Positions 1 through 6,422 of a stretch of DNA of 13,037 bases are shown here, in pieces. The stretch is taken from NCBI GenBank assembly GCA_018623995.1, contig JAAZUV010000026.1, forward strand, positions 1 through 13,037, in the 5' to 3' direction. The stretch's first letter is position 1, and each line of letters starts with the position of its first letter. Made by a program: the position numbers and the translations under genes. This DNA comes from Methanobacteriota archaeon (GTDB lineage Archaea; Thermoplasmatota; Poseidoniia; Poseidoniales; Poseidoniaceae). The notes under the pieces are model-generated. The model worked only from the letters and a program-made list of their open reading frames with translations, had not been told where the DNA came from and ran no database searches.

Positions 1-114
1 GGTTATCGTGTTTCACTTGCCTCTGGAGTATATCAACTCTTGCAAAGTCAATCTACTCGCAAACCGGGTACCCTTTCCATGATGGGTTGTTGATGGGTCC
101 CTTGTGGATAGATC

Positions 115-819
115 TCAATCACCATTTCTTTGCCTCAATGCTTCAACAGCAAGAACACTGATAGCGACCTGGAGGTTGTAAGAAGGAACAAATCCATCCA
201 TAGGAAGTCGGACAACTTCATCACACGCGTCGAGCACTTCTTGCGATACGCCTTCTCGTTCAGCACCAACAACAAACAACACGTCGCCAGTGAGGTCTGC
301 ATTCCAAGGTTCAACTGTTCCCACATCTTCAGCTGCAATGATTCTGAAATTGTTCTTCTTTGCTTCATTGATGATGGATGTTGTATCGCTGTAAACGACG
401 GGTATGAATCGATCTGCACGCATGCTTGAGCGACGGATGGTCCTCCGGTCTTGGTGGGTTCTTGAGATGTTGAGAACGACTGCATCCGCACCGCTGACTT
501 CGATGGTTCGGATGCCAAATCCGAGATTTGTAGGATACTGGACGCCATCGAGAAGCCAAATGGAACCGCCTCGCTCAAACACTTCCTCTAGCGTACCGTG
601 TGGTTCTCTTCCTAGGAGGGCTAAAGCATCCGTATTCCCAATGGCAGACATTCTCCATAAATCATTGGTTGAACCTTCCTCAAGCGGAATGCCTTGTCGT
701 TCGCATTCTTGTCGTAGCGTCTCTGTATTCATCTCTCGATCGACAAGAACCAGTCGAATGTCATGGTCCGTTTGGAGCATGGAGAGAATCGTCTCCGAAC
801 CTTGCACCTGATGGGCCAT
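115..819 (-). CDS. SpoU/TrmH-family RNA 2'-O-ribose methyltransferase
   Basis: The protein has 234 residues and probably transfers a methyl group from S-adenosylmethionine to a ribose 2'-OH in tRNA or rRNA. Residues 1-75 resemble the L30e-like substrate-binding domain of the family. The SPOUT trefoil-knot domain follows, with its three motifs: LLDGVQYPTNLGFGIRT at 89-105 (conserved Asn98 and Arg104), VVGAEREG at 183-190 with LPM at 205-207, and SYNLQVAIS at 213-221 (Asn215). The start is firm, because an in-frame stop lies one codon before the ATG. I see no ribosome binding site in the 43 bases upstream, so a leaderless or poorly led message is possible. It lies downstream of the DUF2892 gene on the same strand. 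The family is clear, but the exact RNA target cannot be read from the sequence, so no gene symbol is given. Confidence 0.9.
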   Translation of the reverse strand: MAHQVQGSETILSMLQTDHDIRLVLVDREMNTETLRQECERQGIPLEEGSTNDLWRMSAIGNTDALALLGREPHGTLEEVFERGGSIWLLDGVQYPTNLGFGIRTIEVSGADAVVLNISRTHQDRRTIRRSSMRADRFIPVVYSDTTSIINEAKKNNFRIIAAEDVGTVEPWNADLTGDVLFVVGAEREGVSQEVLDACDEVVRLPMDGFVPSYNLQVAISVLAVEALRQRNGD

Positions 820-862
820 GGTTCACGGCCAGAGGTTGTGATGTTTGATGTTAATGGGAGAA

Positions 863-1090
863 TCACAGAGGGGTCTTGATTCCAACAGCTCGAACAATGC
901 ACCAACCCTTACGTGCTTCAAAGATGGCGAAGGCGCCGCCGAAGATGCTGCCTGCGACAGCGAGCCAGCCTAATGTTGCTGGAATGACGCTGAGGTAGGT
1001 CAAGAAGGCGAGGGCGATTCCAAAGACAATCGCTGCGATGCCTGTGTAGAGCCTTGCGAGTCGGCCTTTTTGGTCGATATTGCACTCCAT
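863..1090 (-). CDS. DUF2892 (YgaP transmembrane-domain-like) small membrane protein
   Basis: The protein has 75 residues with two predicted membrane helices, at about 13-32 and 37-58. The ending GWCIVRAVGIKTPL (62-75) resembles the C-terminal signature of DUF2892, where a GWC-x(4)-lGi-T motif follows the second helix. The N-terminal MECNIDQKGRLARLYTG fits the usual start with an Asn-Ile/Gly, an Asp and an Arg just before helix 1. In bacterial YgaP this domain is fused to a rhodanese; here the neighbouring divergent gene encodes a lone rhodanese, so the two may act together in persulfide or thiosulfate sulfur handling at the membrane. That link is inferred. A TATA-like stretch centred about 25 bases upstream of the ATG suggests a leaderless message. 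Confidence 0.75.
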   Translation of the reverse strand: MECNIDQKGRLARLYTGIAAIVFGIALAFLTYLSVIPATLGWLAVAGSIFGGAFAIFEARKGWCIVRAVGIKTPL

Positions 1091-1110
1091 GTCCTAGAAC
1101 CGGAGCGCTG

Positions 1111-1120
1111 CATATTTGAA
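1111..1120 (-). promoter_or_regulatory. TATA-like box of the DUF2892 gene (possibly bidirectional)
   Basis: Read on the minus strand this is TTCAAATATG. Its AT-rich core is centred about 25 bases upstream of the DUF2892 ATG at 1090, the usual TATA-to-start distance for a leaderless archaeal transcript. The same bases on the plus strand (CATATTTGAA) are about 37 bases before the rhodanese ATG at 1152 and could also serve that gene. Assigned from spacing and composition only. Confidence 0.4.
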
Positions 1121-1140
1121 GGCGTGTTTGCGATGTAACG

Positions 1141-1151
1141 CATATTTTGAA
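1141..1151 (+). promoter_or_regulatory. Second TATA-like box, repeat of the first
   Basis: CATATTTTGAA here nearly repeats CATATTTGAA at 1111-1120, exactly 30 bases downstream. It touches the ATG at 1152, so if it is the working TATA box the rhodanese must start at the in-frame ATG at 1176 instead, with a leader of only a few bases. It could also be an operator half-site. Evidence is sequence similarity and spacing only. Confidence 0.3.
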
Positions 1152-1553
1152 ATGCAAAAGCCCGTCTTTCGTTACATGGGAAAGAAACACAGTCCACGAT
1201 TCCTCGCCACAGTCGAACATTCGCGAGCCGTCATTCAGGAATGCGACATCGAACAATTTTCATCCATGCTGAACGATGGCGACGGCATTGTCGTTATCGA
1301 CGTGCGAGAGCAGCATGAATACGATGCTGGTTGCTTTGAAGGAGCACTCCATCTGAGCAAAGGCGTCATCGAACGTGATATCGAAAAGCATCCAATCCCC
1401 GAAAATGCTCGAATTGTTTTGTATTGTGGAGGCGGTTTCCGTTCCGCCATTGCAGCAGAATCGTTGACTCGAATGGGTTATGCAAACGTCTATTCCCTCT
1501 GGGGTGGTTGGAGAAGCCTTGTTGCTGCAGGTCTTGCATCTCCAAATCAATAG
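1152..1553 (+). CDS. Single-domain rhodanese (sulfurtransferase)
   Basis: The product has 133 residues from the ATG at 1152. Rhodaneses carry a sulfane sulfur on an active-site cysteine as a persulfide and pass it to acceptors such as thiols. The hallmarks are VIDVREQHEYDAGCFEGA (48-65, the N-terminal CH2-like signature), the active-site loop Cys92-GGGFR-Ser98 ahead of a helix, and YSLWGGWRSLVAAG (114-127, the C-terminal signature). The six-residue loop with an intact Cys and Arg97 suggests an active thiosulfate- or mercaptopyruvate-type enzyme rather than a Cdc25-like phosphatase, whose loop is longer. The start could instead be Met9 (1176). An in-frame TTG at 1116 is less likely because it lies inside a TATA-like box. 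No signal peptide is seen, so it is probably cytoplasmic. It is divergent to a DUF2892 gene, the usual fusion partner. Confidence 0.88.
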   Translation: MQKPVFRYMGKKHSPRFLATVEHSRAVIQECDIEQFSSMLNDGDGIVVIDVREQHEYDAGCFEGALHLSKGVIERDIEKHPIPENARIVLYCGGGFRSAIAAESLTRMGYANVYSLWGGWRSLVAAGLASPNQ

Positions 1554-1615
1554 ACTATGATGGAACCTGTAGTTTCGACAAAAAGAACAGATATCTCAGA
1601 GGACAATCCCCGTCC

Positions 1616-1720
1616 ATGGATCCGATAACGACCCTTGGACTGATGATACTCATACCCATGACCGTCTGGTCAGTATACGCCTTACTTTTTCACTTGGGAG
1701 TCTCTGAAACCTTCAAGTGA
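1616..1720 (+). CDS. Possible small single-helix membrane peptide (34 aa)
   Basis: An ATG at 1616 opens 34 codons ending at a TGA. The peptide is one continuous hydrophobic helix (about residues 7-28, rich in Leu, Ile, Met and aromatic residues), with MDPITT before it and SETFK after it. AGAGGA at 1598-1603 could be a ribosome binding site, but the 12-base spacing is long. The peptide lies alone in the gap between the rhodanese and L15e genes, in the strand direction of both. Its clean start, single-helix profile and stop make it more than random, yet an ORF this short can arise by chance. I do not recognise a family. Confidence 0.4.
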   Translation: MDPITTLGLMILIPMTVWSVYALLFHLGVSETFK

Positions 1721-1756
1721 TTTGCGCCTTTTCGTGAACTGTTCGTAATGGACAGA

Positions 1757-1767
1757 CTCATAAAGGG
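1757..1767 (+). promoter_or_regulatory. TATA-like box of rpl15e
   Basis: ACTCATAAAGG gives a TATA-like core (CATAAA) about 45 bases before the L15e ATG. Transcription would start near 1787, leaving a leader of about 20 bases that just contains the ribosome binding site at 1795-1800. Judged from position and composition. Confidence 0.4.
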
Positions 1768-1794
1768 GTTCAAAGTCGGCAAGTTGCTCCCATT

Positions 1795-1800
1795 GAGGTG
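1795..1800 (+). promoter_or_regulatory. Ribosome binding site of rpl15e
   Basis: GAGGTG matches the core complement of the archaeal 16S rRNA 3' end (GGAGGTGAT) and lies five bases before the ATG at 1806. It fixes the start and supports strong translation. Confidence 0.75.
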
Positions 1801-1805
1801 TTACC

Positions 1806-2408
1806 ATGGCAAAAGGACTCCACCATTATGTTCGTGAAACCTGGAAGAAGCCAAAAGAGGCTCTCCCGCACATGTTCCGACAGACGCGAATGGCACAATG
1901 GCGCCGTGAACCTGTCAACTGCCGCATCGAGCGTCCAACACGTCTCGATGCTGCTCGCCGCTTAGGATACAAGGCCAAGCAAGGTGTTGTCCTCATCCGC
2001 ACCCGTGTCCGCCGTGGTGGACTTCGCAAGGGTAAGATTCACATGAAGCGTAAGCCATCCAAGGCTGGTATCTCCAAGATCACCATGGCCAAGAACACGC
2101 AGCGTATCGCCGAGGAGCGTGTAGCACGCCACTTCCCGAACCTTGAGGTTCTCAACTCGTACTGGGTTGGCGAAGATGGAAAGCACAAGTTCTTCGAAGT
2201 TATCATGATCGACACACACCACCCTGCCATCATCAACGACAAGCAGCTCGGTGTCTTCTGCCAAGCCAACGGAAACAACAGCCACCGTGGCCGTGCTTAC
2301 CGTGGAAAGACCTCCGCTGGAAAGCGTGGTCGTGGTCTCTTCAACAAGGGTAAGGGTGCAGAAAAGTTGCGACCTTCTCTCAAGGCCAACCTCAACCGTG
2401 GCAAGTGA
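1806..2408 (+). CDS. rpl15e: 50S ribosomal protein L15e
   Basis: The protein has 200 residues and is strongly basic, close to the roughly 195-residue archaeal norm. L15e is a component of the large ribosomal subunit found in archaea and eukaryotes and absent from bacteria, so this gene fixes the domain of the organism. Recognisable segments are the N-terminal MAKGLHHYVRETWKKP, then QWRREPVNCRIERPTRLDAA and YKAKQGVVLIRTRVRRGG (residues 55-72), the central NSYWVGEDGKHKFFEVIMID segment, and the basic C-terminal tail with RGRAYRGKTSAGKRGRG. The gene uses a narrow codon set (AAG, CGT and CTC favoured), unlike the downstream surface-protein genes, as expected for a highly expressed gene. It leads a probable group with the PRC-barrel and ribonuclease Z genes. 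Confidence 0.97.
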   Translation: MAKGLHHYVRETWKKPKEALPHMFRQTRMAQWRREPVNCRIERPTRLDAARRLGYKAKQGVVLIRTRVRRGGLRKGKIHMKRKPSKAGISKITMAKNTQRIAEERVARHFPNLEVLNSYWVGEDGKHKFFEVIMIDTHHPAIINDKQLGVFCQANGNNSHRGRAYRGKTSAGKRGRGLFNKGKGAEKLRPSLKANLNRGK

Positions 2409-2416
2409 AATCAAGC

Positions 2417-2443
2417 GTTTGTTTGATGTTCTTGTTCTTCTTG
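2417..2443 (+). terminator. Weak U-rich terminator or attenuator after rpl15e
   Basis: Just after the L15e stop there is a pyrimidine-rich stretch with repeated T runs (TTTGTTT, then TTCTTGTTCTTCTT) and no hairpin. Archaeal RNA polymerase tends to terminate at such U-rich tracts. It may lower transcription from the abundant L15e message into the downstream genes. Weak call. Confidence 0.25.
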
Positions 2444-2451
2444 CCTATGCC

Positions 2452-2459
2452 AAGGAGGG
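2452..2459 (+). promoter_or_regulatory. Strong ribosome binding site of the PRC-barrel gene
   Basis: AAGGAGGG lies six bases before the ATG at 2466. This near-perfect Shine-Dalgarno site in a 57-base gap suggests the gene is translated from a message shared with rpl15e. Confidence 0.7.
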
Positions 2460-2465
2460 CAACCT

Positions 2466-2723
2466 ATGAGCAAAGGTGAGCGAAATTTATCGCAACTATC
2501 TGGTCTCCAAGTGTACCTTCCAAACGGCCGATTGCTCGGCGTTGTTCACGATGCAGTCGTTGAACATGCTAGCCTTTCTTGCACTCATCTGTTCGTCAAG
2601 GATACGCCAGATGACCTCGTTGAAGGTTCCATCCACGTTGCTGTCCCATGGCGTTGGGTGCGCTCGATTGGTGATGTGGTCATTCTTCGATGGTTTCCAC
2701 CAACACAAATTCCACGCAATTGA
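2466..2723 (+). CDS. Small PRC-barrel domain protein
   Basis: The protein has 85 residues and is made almost wholly of one PRC-barrel. LSGLQVYLPNGRLLGVVHDA (11-30) matches the opening strands with the conserved polar-NGxxLGxV turn. A strand with HLFVKD (41-46) and the closing IHVAVPWRWVRSIGDVVIL (56-74) match the family's ending, in which the strand carries PW-x-x-V followed by GD-x-V/I-x-L. Single PRC-barrel proteins are common in archaea. Some (haloarchaeal CdpB-type) act in cell division with SepF, while the same fold in RimM binds ribosomal protein S19. The setting between a ribosomal protein and a tRNA-processing enzyme favours an RNA/translation role here, but that is inference. Its stop overlaps the ribosome binding site of the next gene, which indicates coupling. 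Confidence 0.8.
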   Translation: MSKGERNLSQLSGLQVYLPNGRLLGVVHDAVVEHASLSCTHLFVKDTPDDLVEGSIHVAVPWRWVRSIGDVVILRWFPPTQIPRN

Positions 2724-2729
2724 GGTGAT
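2722..2729 (+). promoter_or_regulatory. Ribosome binding site of rnz overlapping the upstream stop
   Basis: GAGGTGAT overlaps the TGA stop of the PRC-barrel gene (2721-2723) and lies six bases before the ATG at 2736. It decides the ribonuclease Z start in favour of the ATG rather than the TTG immediately before it. Confidence 0.75.
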
Positions 2730-2735
2730 CGTTTG

Positions 2736-3881
2736 ATGGAACTGCACATTCTTGGGACCGCTTCAGCGCGACCGACCTCGACTCGAAGCGTGAGTGGGAG
2801 CGTCTTTTCATGCCAAGAAGGCCTCGTTGTCATTGATGCTGGTGAAGGGTTTCAGATGCGCTACTCGAAACAACGCAGTCGGTTGAAGCAGGAAAACGAA
2901 CCCGCCCTTCTTCGACCAAACCGAATTGTAGCAGTAGCGTTGACACATGGTCATTTGGATCACACGTGGGGATTGTTACCGTTTCTCCAGACACTTTCTC
3001 TGGACGGTCGTCAACAGCCTCTTGTTGTGTATGGTCCAACATCAAATGAGATCCTCGATGCGCTCGAAGCGAATGGAATCGATGCCAAACTTTCAGAAGA
3101 TACACCCTCTGCTGAACTTATCAACCAATACCGTTCGTGGTTTTCGCTTGGAGGTACAGCAGGTCACCTCGGCTACCCAATCCGGTGGTTGCTCGGCGAT
3201 CCTCAATCTGGTCGTTGGGTCGAATTCACCGATAATGCGACTGACCTCGTATGGCATGATTCTATGCCACAACCAGATGCATTCACGTCGTTCCGAATGG
3301 ACTCGATTCCCACCTCACACAGTGTTCCTTCCTGCGCATGGCAACTCTCGCGCAAGGAGCGAAAAGGCGCATTCGATCGAGACAAAGCAACGCTCGCAGG
3401 ATTGAACCAAGACGAACGAAAACAACTCTCTGAAGGAATTGATTTAGAGCGTGATAATGGCGACATCCTCCAAGCGAGTCAGTTCAGAGGTCCAGCAAAA
3501 CCAGCAACAAGCATCGTTGTGTCTGGGGACACAGCCGAACAATCCATCCAGACAACTTCACCCGTCACAGTTCTCGTCCACGAAGCAACGTTCCTCAACG
3601 ATGCAAGCGACAAGGCCAGCGAACATCTTCACAGTACGGCATCAGGCGCAGCTCGAACAGCACTGGAATGCAATGCAGAGCATCTCATCCTGACGCACTT
3701 TTCAGCACGAATCCGAGATGCTGAGGAAGCGGTTTCAGAGGCTAAAGAGGTCCTCGGTGAAGCCCATGGTCTTGCTTCAGCCGACGATGGTGACAGAGTT
3801 CGAATCGATGATGATGGCGTTGTCCTCATGCTCAAGCGAACAGACAACGGTTGGACTCAGCACAATCTGTCGCATCATTGA
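2736..3881 (+). CDS. rnz: Ribonuclease Z (tRNA 3'-end endonuclease)
   Basis: This metallo-beta-lactamase-fold endonuclease cuts the 3' trailer from tRNA precursors. It has 381 residues, against about 300-310 for typical short-form enzymes. Metal-site motifs in order are THGHLDHTWGL at 70-80 (His71, His73, Asp75, His76), SHSVPS at 194-199 (His195), SGDT at 263-266 (Asp265), LVHEATF at 280-286, EHLHSTASGAA at 296-306 (His299), and LTHFSAR at 319-325 (His321). The N-terminal GTASARPT and IDAGEGFQ (33-40) also fit the family. The extra length comes mainly from a region around 135-190 before His195 and from an altered arm region (about 215-245) that lacks the usual Gly-Pro exosite motif. It is close-coupled to the PRC-barrel gene. 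Function is well supported; only substrate details are uncertain. Confidence 0.92.
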   Translation: MELHILGTASARPTSTRSVSGSVFSCQEGLVVIDAGEGFQMRYSKQRSRLKQENEPALLRPNRIVAVALTHGHLDHTWGLLPFLQTLSLDGRQQPLVVYGPTSNEILDALEANGIDAKLSEDTPSAELINQYRSWFSLGGTAGHLGYPIRWLLGDPQSGRWVEFTDNATDLVWHDSMPQPDAFTSFRMDSIPTSHSVPSCAWQLSRKERKGAFDRDKATLAGLNQDERKQLSEGIDLERDNGDILQASQFRGPAKPATSIVVSGDTAEQSIQTTSPVTVLVHEATFLNDASDKASEHLHSTASGAARTALECNAEHLILTHFSARIRDAEEAVSEAKEVLGEAHGLASADDGDRVRIDDDGVVLMLKRTDNGWTQHNLSHH

Positions 3882-3906
3882 AAGAGTAGGAAACGAAGGC
3901 GAGTAT

Positions 3907-6375
3907 ATGCATTCAAAGAAGGTCGCTGCAGTTCTTGTGTTGATGCTTTGTGTCTCACTCGCGCCACTCGCTTCAGGCACATCAGGACGAGCAGCGCCTT
4001 CATGCTCCTCAGAATCCGCATCAATATTTGCTTCGCAAGTACCTGTTGATGATGGCGAATGTGTCGAATTATCGCTTGGCTTGTTGACGCCTGGCGACGT
4101 CTACGAAATCACCGTACTTGTCATCGATGATGCCCTCGATGTCCTGGTTTTTGATGAAGCAGGTTTGCAACCCTACCTGCTCGGTCAATCCTATCGTTCG
4201 GCGTATCAACAGATTCCATCAACAGAATTCGCCAACGGTTCGTACGAATTCCATTGGAAAGTTCCACTTTCCATCTCGGAGAAATCATGGACCATTGTTG
4301 TCGACAATCTTGCCCACGATGGCGATCAAGGAAACGGTGATCAAGGCGGCGATTTGGGACGTGTGTCCATCAGCGTCACCAAACTCAACGATGGGCAATG
4401 GACGTCCTACCATGACCTCGTTGGCATCATCCCAAACGGACATTTGACACTCCTCGAAGGCGATGACCTTCGCTTGGAAGAGGGAACAGCCGTATCCGTC
4501 ACAGCTTGGTCACTGGAAGGATTCGGAGATGTCTATCTCCAAACCGAATCCATGAATGCGAACTATCTCGCAGGCCAATCCAATGTTGCACTAACAGGTG
4601 CTTCCCTTCTCGGCGTCGATGGAACTGCCTCATTCAACTGGATTGTTTCCGCTGCCTTTGCCAATCAACCGTTGAAACTCGTTGTTGACAACACCAACGA
4701 CCCAGACGGGCAAGGCGATGGATCAACCAATTTGCGCATAACGATTCGAGTTGAATTGGTTCCGGTGATGCAAGCCTCGTTTGTTGCTGAGAATCAGACT
4801 GTTGAGCTTGATACGCTCCTGAACTTTGATGCATCATCTTCGCCAAACAACTTGCAGCAAATTTCTCAATTTGTTTGGGATTTCGACGCTTCCGTTGATT
4901 CAAACAACGACGGGGACGCCATCAACGACGTCGATGCTGTTGGCATTTCAGCCAACCATTTGTGGACTACGCCGGGCGTGAAGACCGTCACACTCACTGT
5001 CTCTGGCCAGCTCGGGTTTGACCGTTCACAAGTCAACATCACTGTTGTAGATGTCACAGACCCAATCGCTCGAATCAGCGGTTCTGCGGGAACTTCTGCG
5101 ATACCGATTACTGGCGGTTGGCGAATCGAACATGGAGAAACACTCACGCTTTCATGTGCGACCAGCACAGACAACGATCAGATTACAGCATGCTCGTGGT
5201 CCGTCGATGGTAATCCGTACGGACAACAAACAACGGCCTCTTTCAACTGGTCTGATATCGGTACACATGACGTTGGCCTCATTGTTCTCGACCCGAGCGG
5301 GAACAGTCAATCAACTTCCGTCAATATCCTCGTTACAGATTCAACTGTTCCAAGCCTCGATGCCCCATTGTTGAACGCCTTCACCGACCAAGCAATTGAA
5401 GGCGAGGTGTCGAGTTTCTTTGTCACTGCATCCGACGGTTACGACGCGAACACAGATTTGCGATTCCATTGGGATTTGAACTCGCTCGTGGACAGCGACA
5501 ACAATGGAAATGCCTTAGACGACCCTGATTACATCGGCTCTCGCGTGGATATCATCTTTGATTCGGTTGGAACAAACACCGTTATTGTGACGGTGTTTGA
5601 TGCTTCAAACAACAGCGATAGTTACACCTTCTCTGTCATTGTCAGTGAAGCGGAAGTTGCCGAAACAGATTACGGAATTTTTGCAGTCATTCTGTTTCTC
5701 GGTGTTGTCACAGTATCCATCGCTATGATTGGTTATCGACGTTGGCAAGGTACGATTGCAATCAAACTCTTGACCGACAGAGGTCTGCCAGAAAGCGAAG
5801 CACGGTCGCACATTTCCATGGTCAAGCAAACGCAACGATTGCCATTGTTCGCAAATGCGGTGCAAATCGCAGGTCTTGAAAGTGGAGCAGATGTTGTGTC
5901 TCAACAAGAGCAAGAAACGGCTCGTAAGGAGGCAGAACTTCAATCGATCTATGGCTCTGCAAACGAGCCTGAAGCGATGCCTCAAGCGCAGTTTGCGCCA
6001 CGAATGCAAATGTCTCAAGCGTCCAGTCAGGCGGCAAACGAGGCTGCAGCGTTGTTCTTTGATGACGAGCCTGCACCTGCGCCCAAGCAAACTGTTGCAA
6101 ACGATCTCGATGAACTGCTGGAACCACAAACCAAAGCAAGTCCAAAACCGTCTGCTGCGGGCATTGAATTGCCCAAGCCCATCACCCTGCCAAGCGAGGA
6201 GCCTGTTGCAAAAACGGAAGAACCAGCTGCCGACCAACCTACAGCCGATGTTAATTTGCTAAGAGGAGCATGTTCGAGTTGTGGTCTCGAATTCCAAGTT
6301 CCCATGCCAATCGATGTCAAGGAAGCCATCGTCATCTGTCCATCGTGCTCTTCTGAGCAACTGTTCCAACGTTGA
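3907..6375 (+). CDS. Membrane-anchored PKD-domain surface protein with cytoplasmic zinc ribbon
   Basis: The protein has 822 residues. A signal peptide (1 to about 25) fixes the start at 3907; the longer in-frame reading would overlap rnz. Two copies of a beta domain follow (about 45-160 and 175-285), sharing Y-L-x-GQS (90-95, 220-225), an aromatic Trp (117, 245) and VVDN ending exactly 17 residues later (134, 262). Three PKD-like domains (about 288-382, 383-476, 485-580) contain WDFD/WDLN starts. The first and third carry an Asp/Asn-rich, calcium-loop-like insert (331-346, 529-544); the second has Cys417 and Cys429, a possible disulfide. One membrane helix (about 589-609) precedes RRW, then a long Gln/Ala/Pro/Glu-rich cytoplasmic tail ends in a zinc ribbon (Cys789, Cys792, Cys811, Cys814). 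The layout suggests an outside-binding, inside-signalling or scaffold protein, but ligand and partners are unknown. Confidence 0.85.
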   Translation: MHSKKVAAVLVLMLCVSLAPLASGTSGRAAPSCSSESASIFASQVPVDDGECVELSLGLLTPGDVYEITVLVIDDALDVLVFDEAGLQPYLLGQSYRSAYQQIPSTEFANGSYEFHWKVPLSISEKSWTIVVDNLAHDGDQGNGDQGGDLGRVSISVTKLNDGQWTSYHDLVGIIPNGHLTLLEGDDLRLEEGTAVSVTAWSLEGFGDVYLQTESMNANYLAGQSNVALTGASLLGVDGTASFNWIVSAAFANQPLKLVVDNTNDPDGQGDGSTNLRITIRVELVPVMQASFVAENQTVELDTLLNFDASSSPNNLQQISQFVWDFDASVDSNNDGDAINDVDAVGISANHLWTTPGVKTVTLTVSGQLGFDRSQVNITVVDVTDPIARISGSAGTSAIPITGGWRIEHGETLTLSCATSTDNDQITACSWSVDGNPYGQQTTASFNWSDIGTHDVGLIVLDPSGNSQSTSVNILVTDSTVPSLDAPLLNAFTDQAIEGEVSSFFVTASDGYDANTDLRFHWDLNSLVDSDNNGNALDDPDYIGSRVDIIFDSVGTNTVIVTVFDASNNSDSYTFSVIVSEAEVAETDYGIFAVILFLGVVTVSIAMIGYRRWQGTIAIKLLTDRGLPESEARSHISMVKQTQRLPLFANAVQIAGLESGADVVSQQEQETARKEAELQSIYGSANEPEAMPQAQFAPRMQMSQASSQAANEAAALFFDDEPAPAPKQTVANDLDELLEPQTKASPKPSAAGIELPKPITLPSEEPVAKTEEPAADQPTADVNLLRGACSSCGLEFQVPMPIDVKEAIVICPSCSSEQLFQR

Positions 6376-6390
6376 AACCACAAGAAAGAA

Positions 6391-6402
6391 TCCCTTTTTG
6401 TT
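6391..6402 (+). terminator. Probable U-tract terminator after the PKD gene
   Basis: A run of five T (6395-6399) follows CCC about 20 bases after the stop codon, and the next gene has its own promoter-like box. This fits archaeal termination at a short U tract without a required hairpin. Confidence 0.4.
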
Positions 6403-6422
6403 CAAACAAGACGGGGATGGGT

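Noticed and set aside
66..73. Perfect palindrome GGGTACCC and, nearby, GATGGGT twice (81-87, 92-98).
   Set aside because: Very short and common by chance; no stem-loop followed by a T tract and no link to a known site.
1..93. Frame open from the window edge on the plus strand, ending at TGA 91-93 (30 residues), possibly the tail of an upstream gene convergent with the methyltransferase.
   Set aside because: Too short, no recognisable motif, and another frame is also open through most of this stretch; the evidence does not separate it from chance.
1554..1805. Searched for a tRNA or structured RNA in the longest gap.
   Set aside because: No cloverleaf, GTTCGA-like T-loop or long stem seen; only the small membrane peptide frame and the L15e promoter elements.
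1962..2414. Minus-strand open frame of 150 codons opposite L15e.
   Set aside because: Antisense shadow caused by the biased codons of the ribosomal protein gene; Val/Leu/Thr-rich with no motif.
3718..3906. Longer in-frame start for the PKD protein, adding 63 residues that overlap the ribonuclease Z gene.
   Set aside because: The added residues have no protein-like pattern and would bury the clear signal peptide that begins at the ATG at 3907.
5605..6237. Long minus-strand open frame (210 codons) opposite the end of the PKD gene.
   Set aside because: Shadow of the plus-strand codon pattern: Arg/Leu/Cys-rich composition, no domain, and no start signals.
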